Assembly: GCA_052170315.1 (NCBI GenBank)
Contig: JBQNAT010000015.1
Location: 1 to 57,564, forward strand
Source: UBA9732 sp052170315
GTDB lineage: Bacteria; Spirochaetota; Spirochaetia; Sphaerochaetales; Sphaerochaetaceae
Direction: 5' to 3'
DNA: 57,564 bases
In this document: positions 33,183 through 42,800 of the stretch, piece after piece
How positions within the stretch are numbered: the first letter of the stretch is position 1
Layout: each line of letters opens with the position of its first letter
Notes under the pieces: generated by a model
Seen by the model: the letters and a program-made list of their open reading frames with translations, nothing else
Databases searched by the model: none
What the model was told of the DNA's origin: nothing
Position numbers and translations under genes: made by a program

Positions 33183-34862
33183 TTATCTTGACTGAGAGGC
33201 TCGGTCCTTCATTTTCTGCTTGTACATTTCGGCATCGGCCAGCTTGATTATGTCCCAGATTGCCTGCTCGTCATGAGAGGGAACATAGTCCGCGTAACAG
33301 CCGCTGGAGCAGGACAGCTTGTATTCGGCGCCGGTGTTTGAGCCTTCTATGCCTATCATAAGGCGTCTCATCATGGCAGACATATCTACTTCAACATCGC
33401 TGAAAATAACGTAGAATTCGTCTCCTCCGCTTCTGAACGGAACCCCGCGGTTTTCAAAGCATATCTTAAGGCAGCTGGCAAAGTCCTTGAGCATTTTGTC
33501 TCCAACAGAATGACCGTAGCTGTCATTGGTCTTTTTCAGGCCGTTTAAGTCACAGACTATGCAGCCCACACGGTAAAACGGCGCGGAGTTCTTTGCTATT
33601 TCCGAAATGTACAGTTCAAGGCCTCTTCTGTTCGCAAGACCGGTAAGGGAGTCTGTCTTGGCCATGGTAAGATAGTCGCCGGCCTTGCGGCCTTCTCCCA
33701 CCAGGGACATTATATTAAGAATAAAAGTCAGAGCCTGGACGAAATTGAAAACGCAAAGACCTGCAATCATATATATTGATACAAAAAGGCTGCTGTCGTT
33801 CCTATAAGTCACTATCTGAGCTATCCCGCCAACGAACAGGAAGAACAGGCCTATAACCATTGCAGTTGAATACCAGCCCCGTTCTCTTTTAAGCAGGACA
33901 AAGGCCTTTATTAAGAAAAGGGCAATGCAACTCATTGCCGTTATGTAGTAAACGGGCATTGTCTGCACAAAACTTTTGACCTTTGTAAAGTGCAGAAGGT
34001 TAAGAACCGAAAAATTGGCAAGGAGTGAGAAGAAGCAGACTATGTCAAGCATACGCAGACACGGTATGGCATAGTAGGAAAAGATACTCATTATTACAGG
34101 CATAAGCATTAAGGCTTCAAACCCTATAAGGCTCATAAACGCAGGACTTGCGCCAAGATAGCCGAAGAGCTTTATATTTGCGAATACCCATATGGAGCAG
34201 ACAGCCAAAAACCCAAGAAAGTAATGGTAGGCAACAGGTATTACATACTTGCGCCTTCCAAGAAGCATGGTAAGCAGCATGGCAAAAATCAGCACAATTG
34301 AAAAGATTGAAAAAAAGAAAAGAGGGATTGCGTCAATGACAAGACTCAAAACAGCATCATAGCCGTTGCTCAGGCTGAACCTGCTTACCTTTATGGGATG
34401 GGAAGACATGAAATGGACTGTTATTTCAGAAGCCTCGTCCGGCTTTGCGTCAAGACGCGCGCTTACATTGTACTTCCCAATCAGTACGCCGTTTTCGACA
34501 TCTTGCGCCGTACCGTAGGAGTAAATAAGTATTCCGTCCTGATAGACTTCCACGGCGCAGTAGTTTACGACAAAACTCAGTGTGTTCCTGATAACGCTCC
34601 TGTCAAAAATAAATATCCTGCTTATAGTAAGGTCTGTAATATCTGCTGATTGGTCAAAATTAGTAAATTCCGTCAGCGAGCCATCTCCGTTTATCCTGAC
34701 CCAGCCGTCGTTTACCGAAATTATAGAGTCCTTTTCCCCGGAAATTGATTTGGATTTCTCACCCGAACTTAAAATTGATATAACGGCAATAGCCGCCATA
34801 ACAACCGCCAGAAGAAGAAAGGCATTGAAAATGTTTATCCATTTTTCATTTTTGAATATCAT
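33183..34862 (-). CDS. Membrane diguanylate cyclase (7TM-DISM-like plus GGDEF)
   Basis: The 559-residue protein has an N-terminal membrane segment, an extracytoplasmic domain of roughly 150 residues resembling a DISM jelly-roll, seven membrane segments and a C-terminal GGDEF domain. The signature FRSGGDEFYVIF is intact, as are DSLTGLANRRGLELY and DLNGLKKTNDSYGHSVGD, so it should make cyclic di-GMP. The inhibitory RxxD site expected five residues before GGDEF is absent. ATG at 34862 lies 5 nt after the adenosine deaminase stop codon, so the two form an operon. The ligand is unknown. Confidence 0.9.
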   Translation of the reverse strand: MIFKNEKWINIFNAFLLLAVVMAAIAVISILSSGEKSKSISGEKDSIISVNDGWVRINGDGSLTEFTNFDQSADITDLTISRIFIFDRSVIRNTLSFVVNYCAVEVYQDGILIYSYGTAQDVENGVLIGKYNVSARLDAKPDEASEITVHFMSSHPIKVSRFSLSNGYDAVLSLVIDAIPLFFFSIFSIVLIFAMLLTMLLGRRKYVIPVAYHYFLGFLAVCSIWVFANIKLFGYLGASPAFMSLIGFEALMLMPVIMSIFSYYAIPCLRMLDIVCFFSLLANFSVLNLLHFTKVKSFVQTMPVYYITAMSCIALFLIKAFVLLKRERGWYSTAMVIGLFFLFVGGIAQIVTYRNDSSLFVSIYMIAGLCVFNFVQALTFILNIMSLVGEGRKAGDYLTMAKTDSLTGLANRRGLELYISEIAKNSAPFYRVGCIVCDLNGLKKTNDSYGHSVGDKMLKDFASCLKICFENRGVPFRSGGDEFYVIFSDVEVDMSAMMRRLMIGIEGSNTGAEYKLSCSSGCYADYVPSHDEQAIWDIIKLADAEMYKQKMKDRASQSR

Positions 34863-34867
34863 TTTAT

Positions 34868-35959
34868 TCAGTTCCAGTCCGAATATCCGTATTCTTTTCT
34901 CAGGTCCGCGCACTGCTTCTTTATGACATCATAAATCAGCGAAAGCTTTTCATCATGATGGATGAATGCGCTTTTCATTGCGTTTATGCTGATTTTCTCA
35001 AGGTCCTTCAGTGTAAGCCCGAAGTTATCCGCCGCAATTTCCATTTCTTTTGTAAGAGTTGTGCTGCTCATCAAACGGTTGTCCGTGCAGAGGAAGACCC
35101 TGAAATGGTTTCTGAAAAATACCACAAAAGGATGAGTCCCGAAGGTTCGGGCGGCGCCTGTACCTATGTTGCTGGAAAGGCACATCTCAAGAGGAATTCT
35201 CTTGTCCAGAACAAAGTGCGCCAAATCTCCAAGCTGTTCTATCTTAAGCCCGTCAAGAATCATGTCATCCACAAGCCTTGTCCCGTGACCTATACGATGG
35301 GCGCCGCAGACCTGTATGGCCTGCCATATTGAATCAAGACCGAAGGCCTCTCCCGCATGAATGGTAATATTGAAATTCTTGTTCCTGATATACTGGAAGG
35401 CCTCCAGATGAACCTTCGGAGGATTGCCCTTTTCATCCCCCGCAAGGTCAAAGCCAACAACGCCGCGGTCGCGGTACGCAACTGCAAGCTTGGCAACCTC
35501 AAGGCTTATGTTGGGACTCTGGTTGCGCATAGCGCAGAGAATAAGGCCGAACTGGACACCCGTTTCACGCTTGCCCTGCTCCATACCTTCAAGCACGGCG
35601 CGCACAACCGCGTCCATTGTCAGCCCCTGCCACGTATGAAGAACAGGCGCAAAACGCATTTCACCGTAAACAATGTTCTGCTCTTTCCAGTCAAGAACTC
35701 CTTCATAGGCTACGCGCCTGAGGGCCTCTTCCCTCTGCATCACCGACAAAGTTACGTCAAAGGTCTTAAGATAGAGCTTCAGGTTTTTGCGTTTACAGCC
35801 GCGCTCAAACCATTCCTGAAGTTCCGCGGGGTCCTGAGAAGGTAACGGTACTTCATATTCTTTCGCAAGTTCAATGACAGTCGCGGGCCTTAGTCCACCG
35901 TCAAGATGGTCATGAAGTTCAACTTTAGGGATTTTCTTTATAATGTCTCCTGGAATCAT
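34868..35959 (-). CDS. add: Adenosine deaminase
   Basis: The enzyme converts adenosine to inosine for purine salvage. Zinc ligands and catalytic residues are visible: HDHLDGGLRP (both His), ITIHAGEAFG (His and catalytic Glu), HRIGHGTRL (catalytic His) and CTDNRLMSST (zinc-binding Asp). Length, 363 residues, is typical. ATG at 35959 has AGGAGG 11 nt upstream and gives a start close to the conserved VELHDH. The order add then diguanylate cyclase suggests, without proof, a link between purine supply and signalling. Confidence 0.94.
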   Translation of the reverse strand: MIPGDIIKKIPKVELHDHLDGGLRPATVIELAKEYEVPLPSQDPAELQEWFERGCKRKNLKLYLKTFDVTLSVMQREEALRRVAYEGVLDWKEQNIVYGEMRFAPVLHTWQGLTMDAVVRAVLEGMEQGKRETGVQFGLILCAMRNQSPNISLEVAKLAVAYRDRGVVGFDLAGDEKGNPPKVHLEAFQYIRNKNFNITIHAGEAFGLDSIWQAIQVCGAHRIGHGTRLVDDMILDGLKIEQLGDLAHFVLDKRIPLEMCLSSNIGTGAARTFGTHPFVVFFRNHFRVFLCTDNRLMSSTTLTKEMEIAADNFGLTLKDLEKISINAMKSAFIHHDEKLSLIYDVIKKQCADLRKEYGYSDWN

Positions 35960-35992
35960 GCTGACTGCGACCTCCTGAACCTGTATTGGGGG

Positions 35993-35998
35993 TATTAT
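35993..35998 (-). promoter_or_regulatory. -10 box for the add operon
   Basis: On the minus strand a perfect TATAAT lies about 34 nt before the add ATG. The hexamer 17 nt further upstream (TTTATT) is a poor -35, so activation or an extended promoter may be involved. Confidence 0.5.
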
Positions 35999-36127
35999 AA
36001 TCCAATATTCACAAGTAATAAAGGTTTTCTTCAAATATGAGCATGCCCGAATCTTTACAGATTATTTTTTTTCTGAAATAATCTGATTAGATATTTCAAT
36101 TTATAAAAAGGAATAAACAGAAAAACT

Positions 36128-36637
36128 ATGACAAATAAGCAAAAAACTCTTAACAGGAAGCTGCTTGCCGCCGCAATCTCTTCATCCAAGGCAAACGATA
36201 TTCACACCCTAATCAGGCAGGGCGCTGACGTCAACTGCACCAACGAATGGGGTCTTTCCCCTCTTATGCTGGCCGCCCAGTACAACCCTCACGTGGTGGT
36301 TCTTAAGGCCATTTTCAAGGGCGGAGCGGACCTTTTCGCGGTCGAGCCCAAATACAGGTCAAACGCCCTTCATCTTGCCGCGGGCATGAGTTCCAACCCG
36401 AAGGTTATCGAAGCTCTGGTCGAGGCCGGTGCCGATATCAATGCCAGAAACTATCTTGGAGAAACCCCTCTTATCATGGCGGTACTGCAAAATGAAAACA
36501 CCAGAATTTTCTCCCAGCTTATTGAAAGCGGAGCTGACGTAAACATATGCGACTGGCAGGGACACAACGTCATGGAATACGCGCGCAGGGAAAAAAGACC
36601 TTACATCATCACGATACTGAAGAAGCTGGGTCTTTAA
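36128..36637 (+). CDS. Ankyrin-repeat protein
   Basis: The 169-residue protein has no signal peptide and consists of about four ankyrin repeats: IRQGADVNCTNEWGLSPLMLA, read as GADVNCTNEWGLSPLML, then FKGGADLFAVEPKYRSNALH, VEAGADINARNYLGETPLI and IESGADVNICDWQGHNVMEYA. It should bind a protein partner in the cytoplasm; no catalytic domain is present. A TATAAA box lies about 25 nt upstream but no strong ribosome-binding site. Its stop codon overlaps that of the convergent small gene by 4 nt. Confidence 0.88.
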   Translation: MTNKQKTLNRKLLAAAISSSKANDIHTLIRQGADVNCTNEWGLSPLMLAAQYNPHVVVLKAIFKGGADLFAVEPKYRSNALHLAAGMSSNPKVIEALVEAGADINARNYLGETPLIMAVLQNENTRIFSQLIESGADVNICDWQGHNVMEYARREKRPYIITILKKLGL

Positions 36638-36939
36638 ACTTTATCTCCGACCGGTGATTCAGCGGGCCGGTTTGATGCCGGCTCCCTTCTTTTGTAAACC
36701 GGTTCGTTTATCCTGCAGGCGTTTACCGTTGTTCCGCATATGTCCCAGTCCGTACAATTTACAAGATATCTAAGTTGCATGGGACTTATATCCAGATAAC
36801 GCGCAACCGTATCAACGTCAACGTCAAGCTCCGACATTTTATAGGCAATATCGCGCATTGCCTTCATTCTTCCGCGGCGTTCGCCCTCTTCCAGTCCAAG
36901 CTGGACAAAATACATCTGGAAATTGCTTTCATAAGACAT
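36634..36939 (-). CDS. Small protein resembling the C-terminal tail of Rpn/PD-(D/E)XK transposase-like nucleases
   Basis: The 101-residue product contains LGLEEGERRGRMKAMRDIAYKM followed, after a break, by DVDTVARYLDISPMQLRYLV. In Rpn-family nucleases this kind of Glu-Gly-rich helix plus a small helical module forms the C-terminal end; the nuclease part is absent here. ATG at 36939 has GGAGG 5 nt upstream, so it appears to be a real independent gene rather than debris. It follows recG by about 95 nt. Function is unknown; a regulatory partner of a full-length Rpn protein is conceivable. Confidence 0.55.
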   Translation of the reverse strand: MSYESNFQMYFVQLGLEEGERRGRMKAMRDIAYKMSELDVDVDTVARYLDISPMQLRYLVNCTDWDICGTTVNACRINEPVYKRREPASNRPAESPVGDKV

Positions 36940-37033
36940 AAGCCCCTCCGCCTCTGCAGCACCATGCAAATATTTATTTTGACAAAAGGTCTGTTGAAAA
37001 CAAAGAGCCGGAAAGCGAAACCACACAAAAAAT

Positions 37034-39103
37034 CTACGAGCGTCCGCCAAGCGCAATGACGCGCCTTACCGCGGCATTATCTATGGAAAGCAGTCCGGGG
37101 TCTGAGGAAAGTATAGCTTCCACTTCGTCGCGCACCTGAGCCATGAGCGAAACATCTTTTTCAAGGTCAGTAAATTTCAAATGAAGGAAACCGCTTTGCC
37201 TGAAACCGGAAAGCTCGCCCGGGCCACGTATCTTCAAATCTTCTTCCGCAATTTCAAAGCCGTCGCTGGTGCGCCGAAGGACTTCCAGCCTTTTTTTACC
37301 GTCATCCGTTATGCTTTTCTCAAAGGCAAGAAAACACCAGCTTTGAAGCGTGCTTCTTCCAACTCTTCCCCTAAGCTGGTGCAGCGCGGAAAGTCCGAAA
37401 TTTTTACTGTGCTCCACAACCATACAGGTGGCATTTGGAACGTCTATGCCAACCTCTACTACGGATGTTGATACAAGATAGTTCAGTTTTCCCGCGGAAA
37501 AATCATTTAAAATGGCAATTTTTTCTTCCTCAGGAAGGCGACTGTGTATCATGGCCCCCCTGAAGGTCGGATATTTCACAGATGAAAGAAAATCGTACAT
37601 GGTCTGAACGTCCTTCAAGTCTGATTTTCCCTCATCGTCAATACGGGGATAGACAAAATAGGCCTGATGCCCGCGCCGCATTTCTACGCCCACAGCATCA
37701 TACATCCTGTCTGTCTTTGACTCGCTGACCAGATGCGTTATCACGGGCAGCCTGCCCTTGGGCATTGTCCTTATGGTTGATACGTTAAGATTGCCGAAAA
37801 CCGTAAGGGCAAGCGTTCTGGGTATGGGCGTTGCCGTCATAAGCAGAACATCCGGGTCTATGCCCTTTTCCTGCAGGGCCTGTCTCTGCTCAACCCCGAA
37901 GCGGTGCTGTTCGTCTATTATCACATAACGGAGATTTCTGTATTCGACATCCCGTGAAAAAAGCGCGTGCGTCCCTATAAGAAGGTCTATGTTTCCTGCT
38001 TTGAGCTGCTCAAGAAGAGCCTGCCTTGGCTTGCCGTGAACTTCCCCGTTCAGAAAAGCAACCGTTATGCCGCAGCTTTTGAAAAGCGCATCCGCGACCT
38101 GAGCATGCTGGCGCGCCAGAAGCTCCGTCGGAGCCATGAAAGCCACCTGCGCTCCGTCACATATCGCATGGAGAGCGGACACCCAGGCAACAAGGGTTTT
38201 TCCTGAGCCGACATCGCCCTGAAGCAGGCGGTTCATGCTTTCGCTTCCGCTCATATCCCGCCTTATCTCCGAAAGAACTTTTATCTGGTCTTCGGTAAGT
38301 TTGAAAGGAAGGCTTTCGATAAAGCGTTTTTCCGCATCGTAAACCTTATTGCTTACCGCCTGCCTTCTGCGCTCTACGTGAGGGCGCCTTTTGGCATAAA
38401 GCTGAAGATAAAATATTTCCCTGAAGGAAAGAGCTCGTCTGGCCTCTTTAAGGTTTTTTTCGGATGTCGGAAAATGAACTTCGTTTACCGCCTTTTTCAG
38501 AGGCATAAGGCGATATTTTGAAATAAGGGAAACAGGAAGCTCTTCTTCTATATCCTTAGCGGAAACAAAGGCAAGGGCTGCCTTTACGTCACGGCGCAGT
38601 GTTTTCTGTGTAAGGGCGCCGCTAAGAGGATAGACCGGAATTATTCCCTGATTTACCAGAACGTCAGATGCAATAAGGTCTTCTTCCCTGACGGGTTTTA
38701 TTTCAAACTGAGAAGCCGTAAGCCCCGTACCGTAGGGCGTAATATTTGCATAAAGATGATAAAAACCTCCGGGGAAAACTGTGTTTGAAAGATAGGCTCT
38801 GTTAAAACCCATAAGAAAGGCTTTCCGGCTGTTCTCTGTGTCACGGACGATTATCTTCGTGTTTTTACGCCCCGCCCCGAAAGAGCTCACGCTTTCCACG
38901 CGTACAAAGGTATTAGTCCACACCCCGTCAGAGGCGTTCTGGCGACCTATGCAGACTCTGCGGCTTCTGTCTTCATAGCCGCGAGGCGTCATCTCAATAA
39001 GGTCGCGCAGTGTCTTCACTCCAAGGTTTTCATAATCCTCACGAGTTTTCTTACCTACACCGGTAAGTATCTTTATGTCCTGTGTGAACTCCCCTATAAA
39101 CAT
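37034..39103 (-). CDS. recG: ATP-dependent DNA helicase RecG
   Basis: RecG remodels stalled forks and branched DNA. The 689-residue protein has an N-terminal wedge domain and helicase motifs: GDVGSGKT (Walker A), MAPTELLARQHA, IIDEQHRFGVEQR (DEQH box), MTATPIPRTLA, and in the second RecA-like lobe STSVVEVGIDVPNATCMVVE and QLRGRVGRS. All are intact and length is normal. Three 15-bp repeats lie upstream, in the region that should hold its promoter. It is followed by the small Rpn-tail-like gene. Confidence 0.96.
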   Translation of the reverse strand: MFIGEFTQDIKILTGVGKKTREDYENLGVKTLRDLIEMTPRGYEDRSRRVCIGRQNASDGVWTNTFVRVESVSSFGAGRKNTKIIVRDTENSRKAFLMGFNRAYLSNTVFPGGFYHLYANITPYGTGLTASQFEIKPVREEDLIASDVLVNQGIIPVYPLSGALTQKTLRRDVKAALAFVSAKDIEEELPVSLISKYRLMPLKKAVNEVHFPTSEKNLKEARRALSFREIFYLQLYAKRRPHVERRRQAVSNKVYDAEKRFIESLPFKLTEDQIKVLSEIRRDMSGSESMNRLLQGDVGSGKTLVAWVSALHAICDGAQVAFMAPTELLARQHAQVADALFKSCGITVAFLNGEVHGKPRQALLEQLKAGNIDLLIGTHALFSRDVEYRNLRYVIIDEQHRFGVEQRQALQEKGIDPDVLLMTATPIPRTLALTVFGNLNVSTIRTMPKGRLPVITHLVSESKTDRMYDAVGVEMRRGHQAYFVYPRIDDEGKSDLKDVQTMYDFLSSVKYPTFRGAMIHSRLPEEEKIAILNDFSAGKLNYLVSTSVVEVGIDVPNATCMVVEHSKNFGLSALHQLRGRVGRSTLQSWCFLAFEKSITDDGKKRLEVLRRTSDGFEIAEEDLKIRGPGELSGFRQSGFLHLKFTDLEKDVSLMAQVRDEVEAILSSDPGLLSIDNAAVRRVIALGGRS

Positions 39104-39120
39104 TTACATCCACGAATCCT

Positions 39121-39163
39121 TAATCTGGAAAACATTAGTCTGGAAAACATTAATCTGTAAAAC
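39121..39163. repeat. Three-copy 15-bp tandem repeat upstream of recG
   Basis: TAATCTGGAAAACAT, TAGTCTGGAAAACAT and TAATCTGTAAAACC- follow head to tail between the YggT-type gene and recG, starting 17 nt before the recG ATG. The third copy is truncated and diverged. Confidence 0.85.
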
Positions 39164-39175
39164 CGGCTCAAAGCT

Positions 39176-39841
39176 TTAAAGGCTTATGAGAAAACCCACC
39201 AGCACGCCCACCGCCCACTTAAGGGCAACGAACAAAACGATATACGCAATTGCCGCCGTAAGGATAAGCTTCTGCTCGTCAACATTCTTCCTGTTGAAAA
39301 ACAGCCTGTACACTTTTTTTACCGGAGCTTCAAGTATAGGGTCCAGGGCATCAATAAAATTGGAAGATGTGCTTGAACGGCTTCTACCAAGAAAAAATCT
39401 GACTATAAGCAGGACAATAAGAATGAAAAGCAGGAACGAGCCGAAAGAGCTCCAAAGCCCATTTATTATTATGGCAAGCACTGCCCACAGCGTAAGGCTG
39501 CCTACCTGGGCAAAAACTGACAGTATACTCCTTGCCAGGTTAAGCACCACAAGAGCAAGAACCGGAGTCAGGTCAATGTTTGCTCTCCGCAATGAAGTCA
39601 CGCCTCTGAACAGCTTGAGATAAGGGTCGCAAATCTTGCCAAGAACATTGTCAGCGGCGGCCATTCCTGAAGGATGATTGGGGTCTTCCTGATTAAAACC
39701 ATAGCCTCCATTACCGGACCTCCAGCCGTTTCTTCTGCTGAACATCAGCATCCAGGCTATTATTATCCTTACAAGGATAACAGTGGAATACAGGCCAAGG
39801 AGGCCCGCGAGAAACGAGCAAAAGCCCTTCAAAAATTCCAT
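39176..39841 (-). CDS. YggT-family membrane protein (two YggT units)
   Basis: The 221-residue protein has about five to six membrane segments and two YggT-like halves: the first ending around DPYLKLFRGV, the second ending around DPILEAPVKKVYRL, each with the conserved Asp-Pro followed by a helix. YggT proteins are small envelope proteins often near division or osmotic-stress genes; their function is poorly known. An inserted glycine-rich cytoplasmic loop (about residues 36-60) separates the first two segments. It follows dnaE by 12 nt. Confidence 0.82.
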   Translation of the reverse strand: MEFLKGFCSFLAGLLGLYSTVILVRIIIAWMLMFSRRNGWRSGNGGYGFNQEDPNHPSGMAAADNVLGKICDPYLKLFRGVTSLRRANIDLTPVLALVVLNLARSILSVFAQVGSLTLWAVLAIIINGLWSSFGSFLLFILIVLLIVRFFLGRSRSSTSSNFIDALDPILEAPVKKVYRLFFNRKNVDEQKLILTAAIAYIVLFVALKWAVGVLVGFLISL

Positions 39842-39853
39842 AATGCTTCCTCC

Positions 39854-42800
39854 TTACTCCGAATAAACATCATAGACGCTCTGGCATTCCCTAAGTTCCG
39901 CCAGCAGCTCCTTACTTCCGTCAACGCCGTACTTCTGGTCTGCGGCTATCTTCCGCGCACGTCCGTCAAGTCTGCCTTCATCATCCGTTCCGCTGTAAAC
40001 GCAGAAAACAAGTTCCGCGGAACCTCTGTGTTTCCTTGCCGCGGAGCGCATTTCTCTTAAGGAATCCCTTCCCGCGTAGATGCTGTGGTCTATTTCCACA
40101 AAGACTCTTCTGGCTCTTTCGGGCTTCATCTGAAACGGGTCTCCGTAAACCACATCCGCCGTAAAGCCAAGCCTGTCATTGTAGGTTTTAAAGCTTCCGT
40201 GAAGGCCTATTATCTTTCCGACTGAAAGACCGAGAGAACACATTGCCCACTGCTTTGGGAAAACGGTCACTTCAAGCCTTCCGTTATAATCTTCAACCGT
40301 AAGACGCCCCATCTTTCCGCCGGATTTGGTCTGAACTTCCTTAAGCTCTGTAATCATGCCAATGAAGTCGTATTTGGGCCCTTCGTTTATTCTTTCAGGC
40401 TTTGACAGGTCAAGTTTTACACAGTTTTCCCATACCGTCTTATAGGTATCCAGAGGATGTCCTGAAAGATAGAAGCCAAGATAGTTCTTTTCAATTTCAA
40501 GCTTCTCCATAAAGGCATAGTCAGGTTTTACTTTCATTTCAAAGTTTGCGGAGCCGTCATCTTCCGCGCCGAAAAGCAGATTCTGCCCTACGCTTTTTGC
40601 ATCCTTATCTTCCTTTGTGGACTTGATGGCCATTTCATAGTTTTCAAGCAAAGTGGGTCTGTTATAGCCGAAACAGTCAAGGGCCCCGGAGTTTATCAGG
40701 CCTTCAAGAACTCCTGAATTAAGAACCTTCGCGTCGCTACGCCTTACAAAATCCAGAAAATCAGTATAAGGTCCGTTCGCGACACGTTCGTCAAGAATGC
40801 ACTGAACTGTGGAAGCGCCTACGCCTTTTATTCCCGCAAGACCGTATATGAGCTTGTTGCCAACAACATTAAAGTACATATCGGAGTCATTTACGCTGGG
40901 AGGCAGTATTTCAACTCCGCATTCCTTAACATAGTCCAAATATTCCTTATACTTGTCGCCCGAACCTATTTCATTGGTAAGGTTGGCGGCAAGAAACTCA
41001 GGCCTGTAATGGCACTTAAGATATGCCGTCCTGTAGGCAAGAACCGTGTAGCAGACACTGTGACTCTTGTTGAAACCGTACTTGGCAAAAGGCTCAAGCA
41101 TGTGGAAGATTTCCTCCGCATGCTCCATAGTATGCCCGTTCTTAACAGCGCCGGATATGAACTTTTCACGTTGAGCAGGCATCTCCTTAACCTTTTTCTT
41201 TCCCATTATCTTTCTCAGAGTATCGGCTTCTCCAAGAGTAAAGCCAGCAATTATCTGAGCGACGCGCATGACCTGTTCCTGATAAACAATAACGCCGTAT
41301 GTGGATTCCAGAAGTTTCGCAAGAGAAGGGTCGGGATACCGGATAGGTATTCTTCCCTGTTTTGAGTCTATGTAACGCGGAATATATTCCATAGGACCGG
41401 GTCTGTACAGTGAAACCATGGCATCAAGCTCATCAAACCTTGTGGGTTCAAGGAGCCTGAGATTTTTCTGCATTCCCGGGCTTTCAAGCTGAAACACCAT
41501 CATGCTGTCGCCTTTGGAAAGCATCTCAAAGGTTTCCTTATCTCCGTCCTTTATTTTTTCTATATCGAATTCGGGATTTTTCCTGCGTATGAGACGCTGG
41601 GTATTTCTTATAAGAGTGAGTGTTTTAAGCCCAAGGAAGTCCATCTTTACCAGACCGCAGCGCTCAAGGTTGTTCATTGTATACTGAGTTGAAATGCCGC
41701 CTGATTTGGGGTCCTTGTAAAGCGGAACATAATCTTTAAGGGGAGTCTGCCCTATGACAACGCCGCAGGCATGTGTTGAAACGTGTCGCGAAAGATTCTC
41801 AAGAGTGAGAGATACCTTAAAAAGTTCTTCATAAACTCCTCCGCGGGCTATCATTTCCTGAAGTTCGGGAGATACATGTATTGACCACTGCAAAAGCGTA
41901 GGGGTTGGCTTTTTTGCATCCTTGTCATTGTCCCCGGGCTTGGCTTCATCAGGAAGAACATCAAGGATGTATTTTGTGATTCTGTTGGATTCGTCAAAGG
42001 GAATATCCAGAACTCTCGCAACATCCTTTACGACCGCCTTGGCCTTAAGGGTACCGAAAGTGGCTATCTGACCAACCCTGTCAACGCCGTAGTGCTCTGT
42101 AACGTAATCTATTACGCTCTGACGTCCTTCGTAGCAGAAGTCTATGTCAAAATCCGGAAGCGAAACTCGTTCAGGGTTTAGAAATCTTTCAAAAAGAAGG
42201 TCATGCGCTATGGGGTCTACGTTGGTAATATCAATGCAGTAAGCAACTATTGAGCCGGCACCCGAGCCCCTGCCTGCGCCCACGGGGATATCATGTGTTT
42301 TTGCCCAGCAGATGTAGTCTCGCACTATGAGATAGTAGCCGTCAAAGCCCATTTTAAGAATTATACCAAGCTCATAACTAAGCCTGTCTTCAAGAATCTT
42401 TTTCTGCTCCGGGTCGGATTCATAACCGGGATAGCGTTTTCTGAGTCCTTCCCATGAGAGTGCTGTAAGATACTCCTTTGTATCAGCATACATGGAAGGC
42501 ACGTCTACGCCGGGGAGCTTGGGCCCGGGGAAATTAATTTTAAAGCTGCACCTGGACGCAAGTTCAACTGTATTTGAAATGGAATCGGGATAGGCTGAGA
42601 AAAGTTCCGCCATTTCGTCCGGACTTTTCATGTAGAATTCTTCGGTATCAAACCTCATTCTGTCCGTATCAGCCTTTTTTTTGCCTGTTCCTATACAAAG
42701 CAGGATATCGTGAGCATTGGCATCGTCTTTATTGATATAGTGGATATCGTTGGTTGCGACCAGCTTTATGTCAAGCTCACGGGCAAGCTTTACAAGCTGT

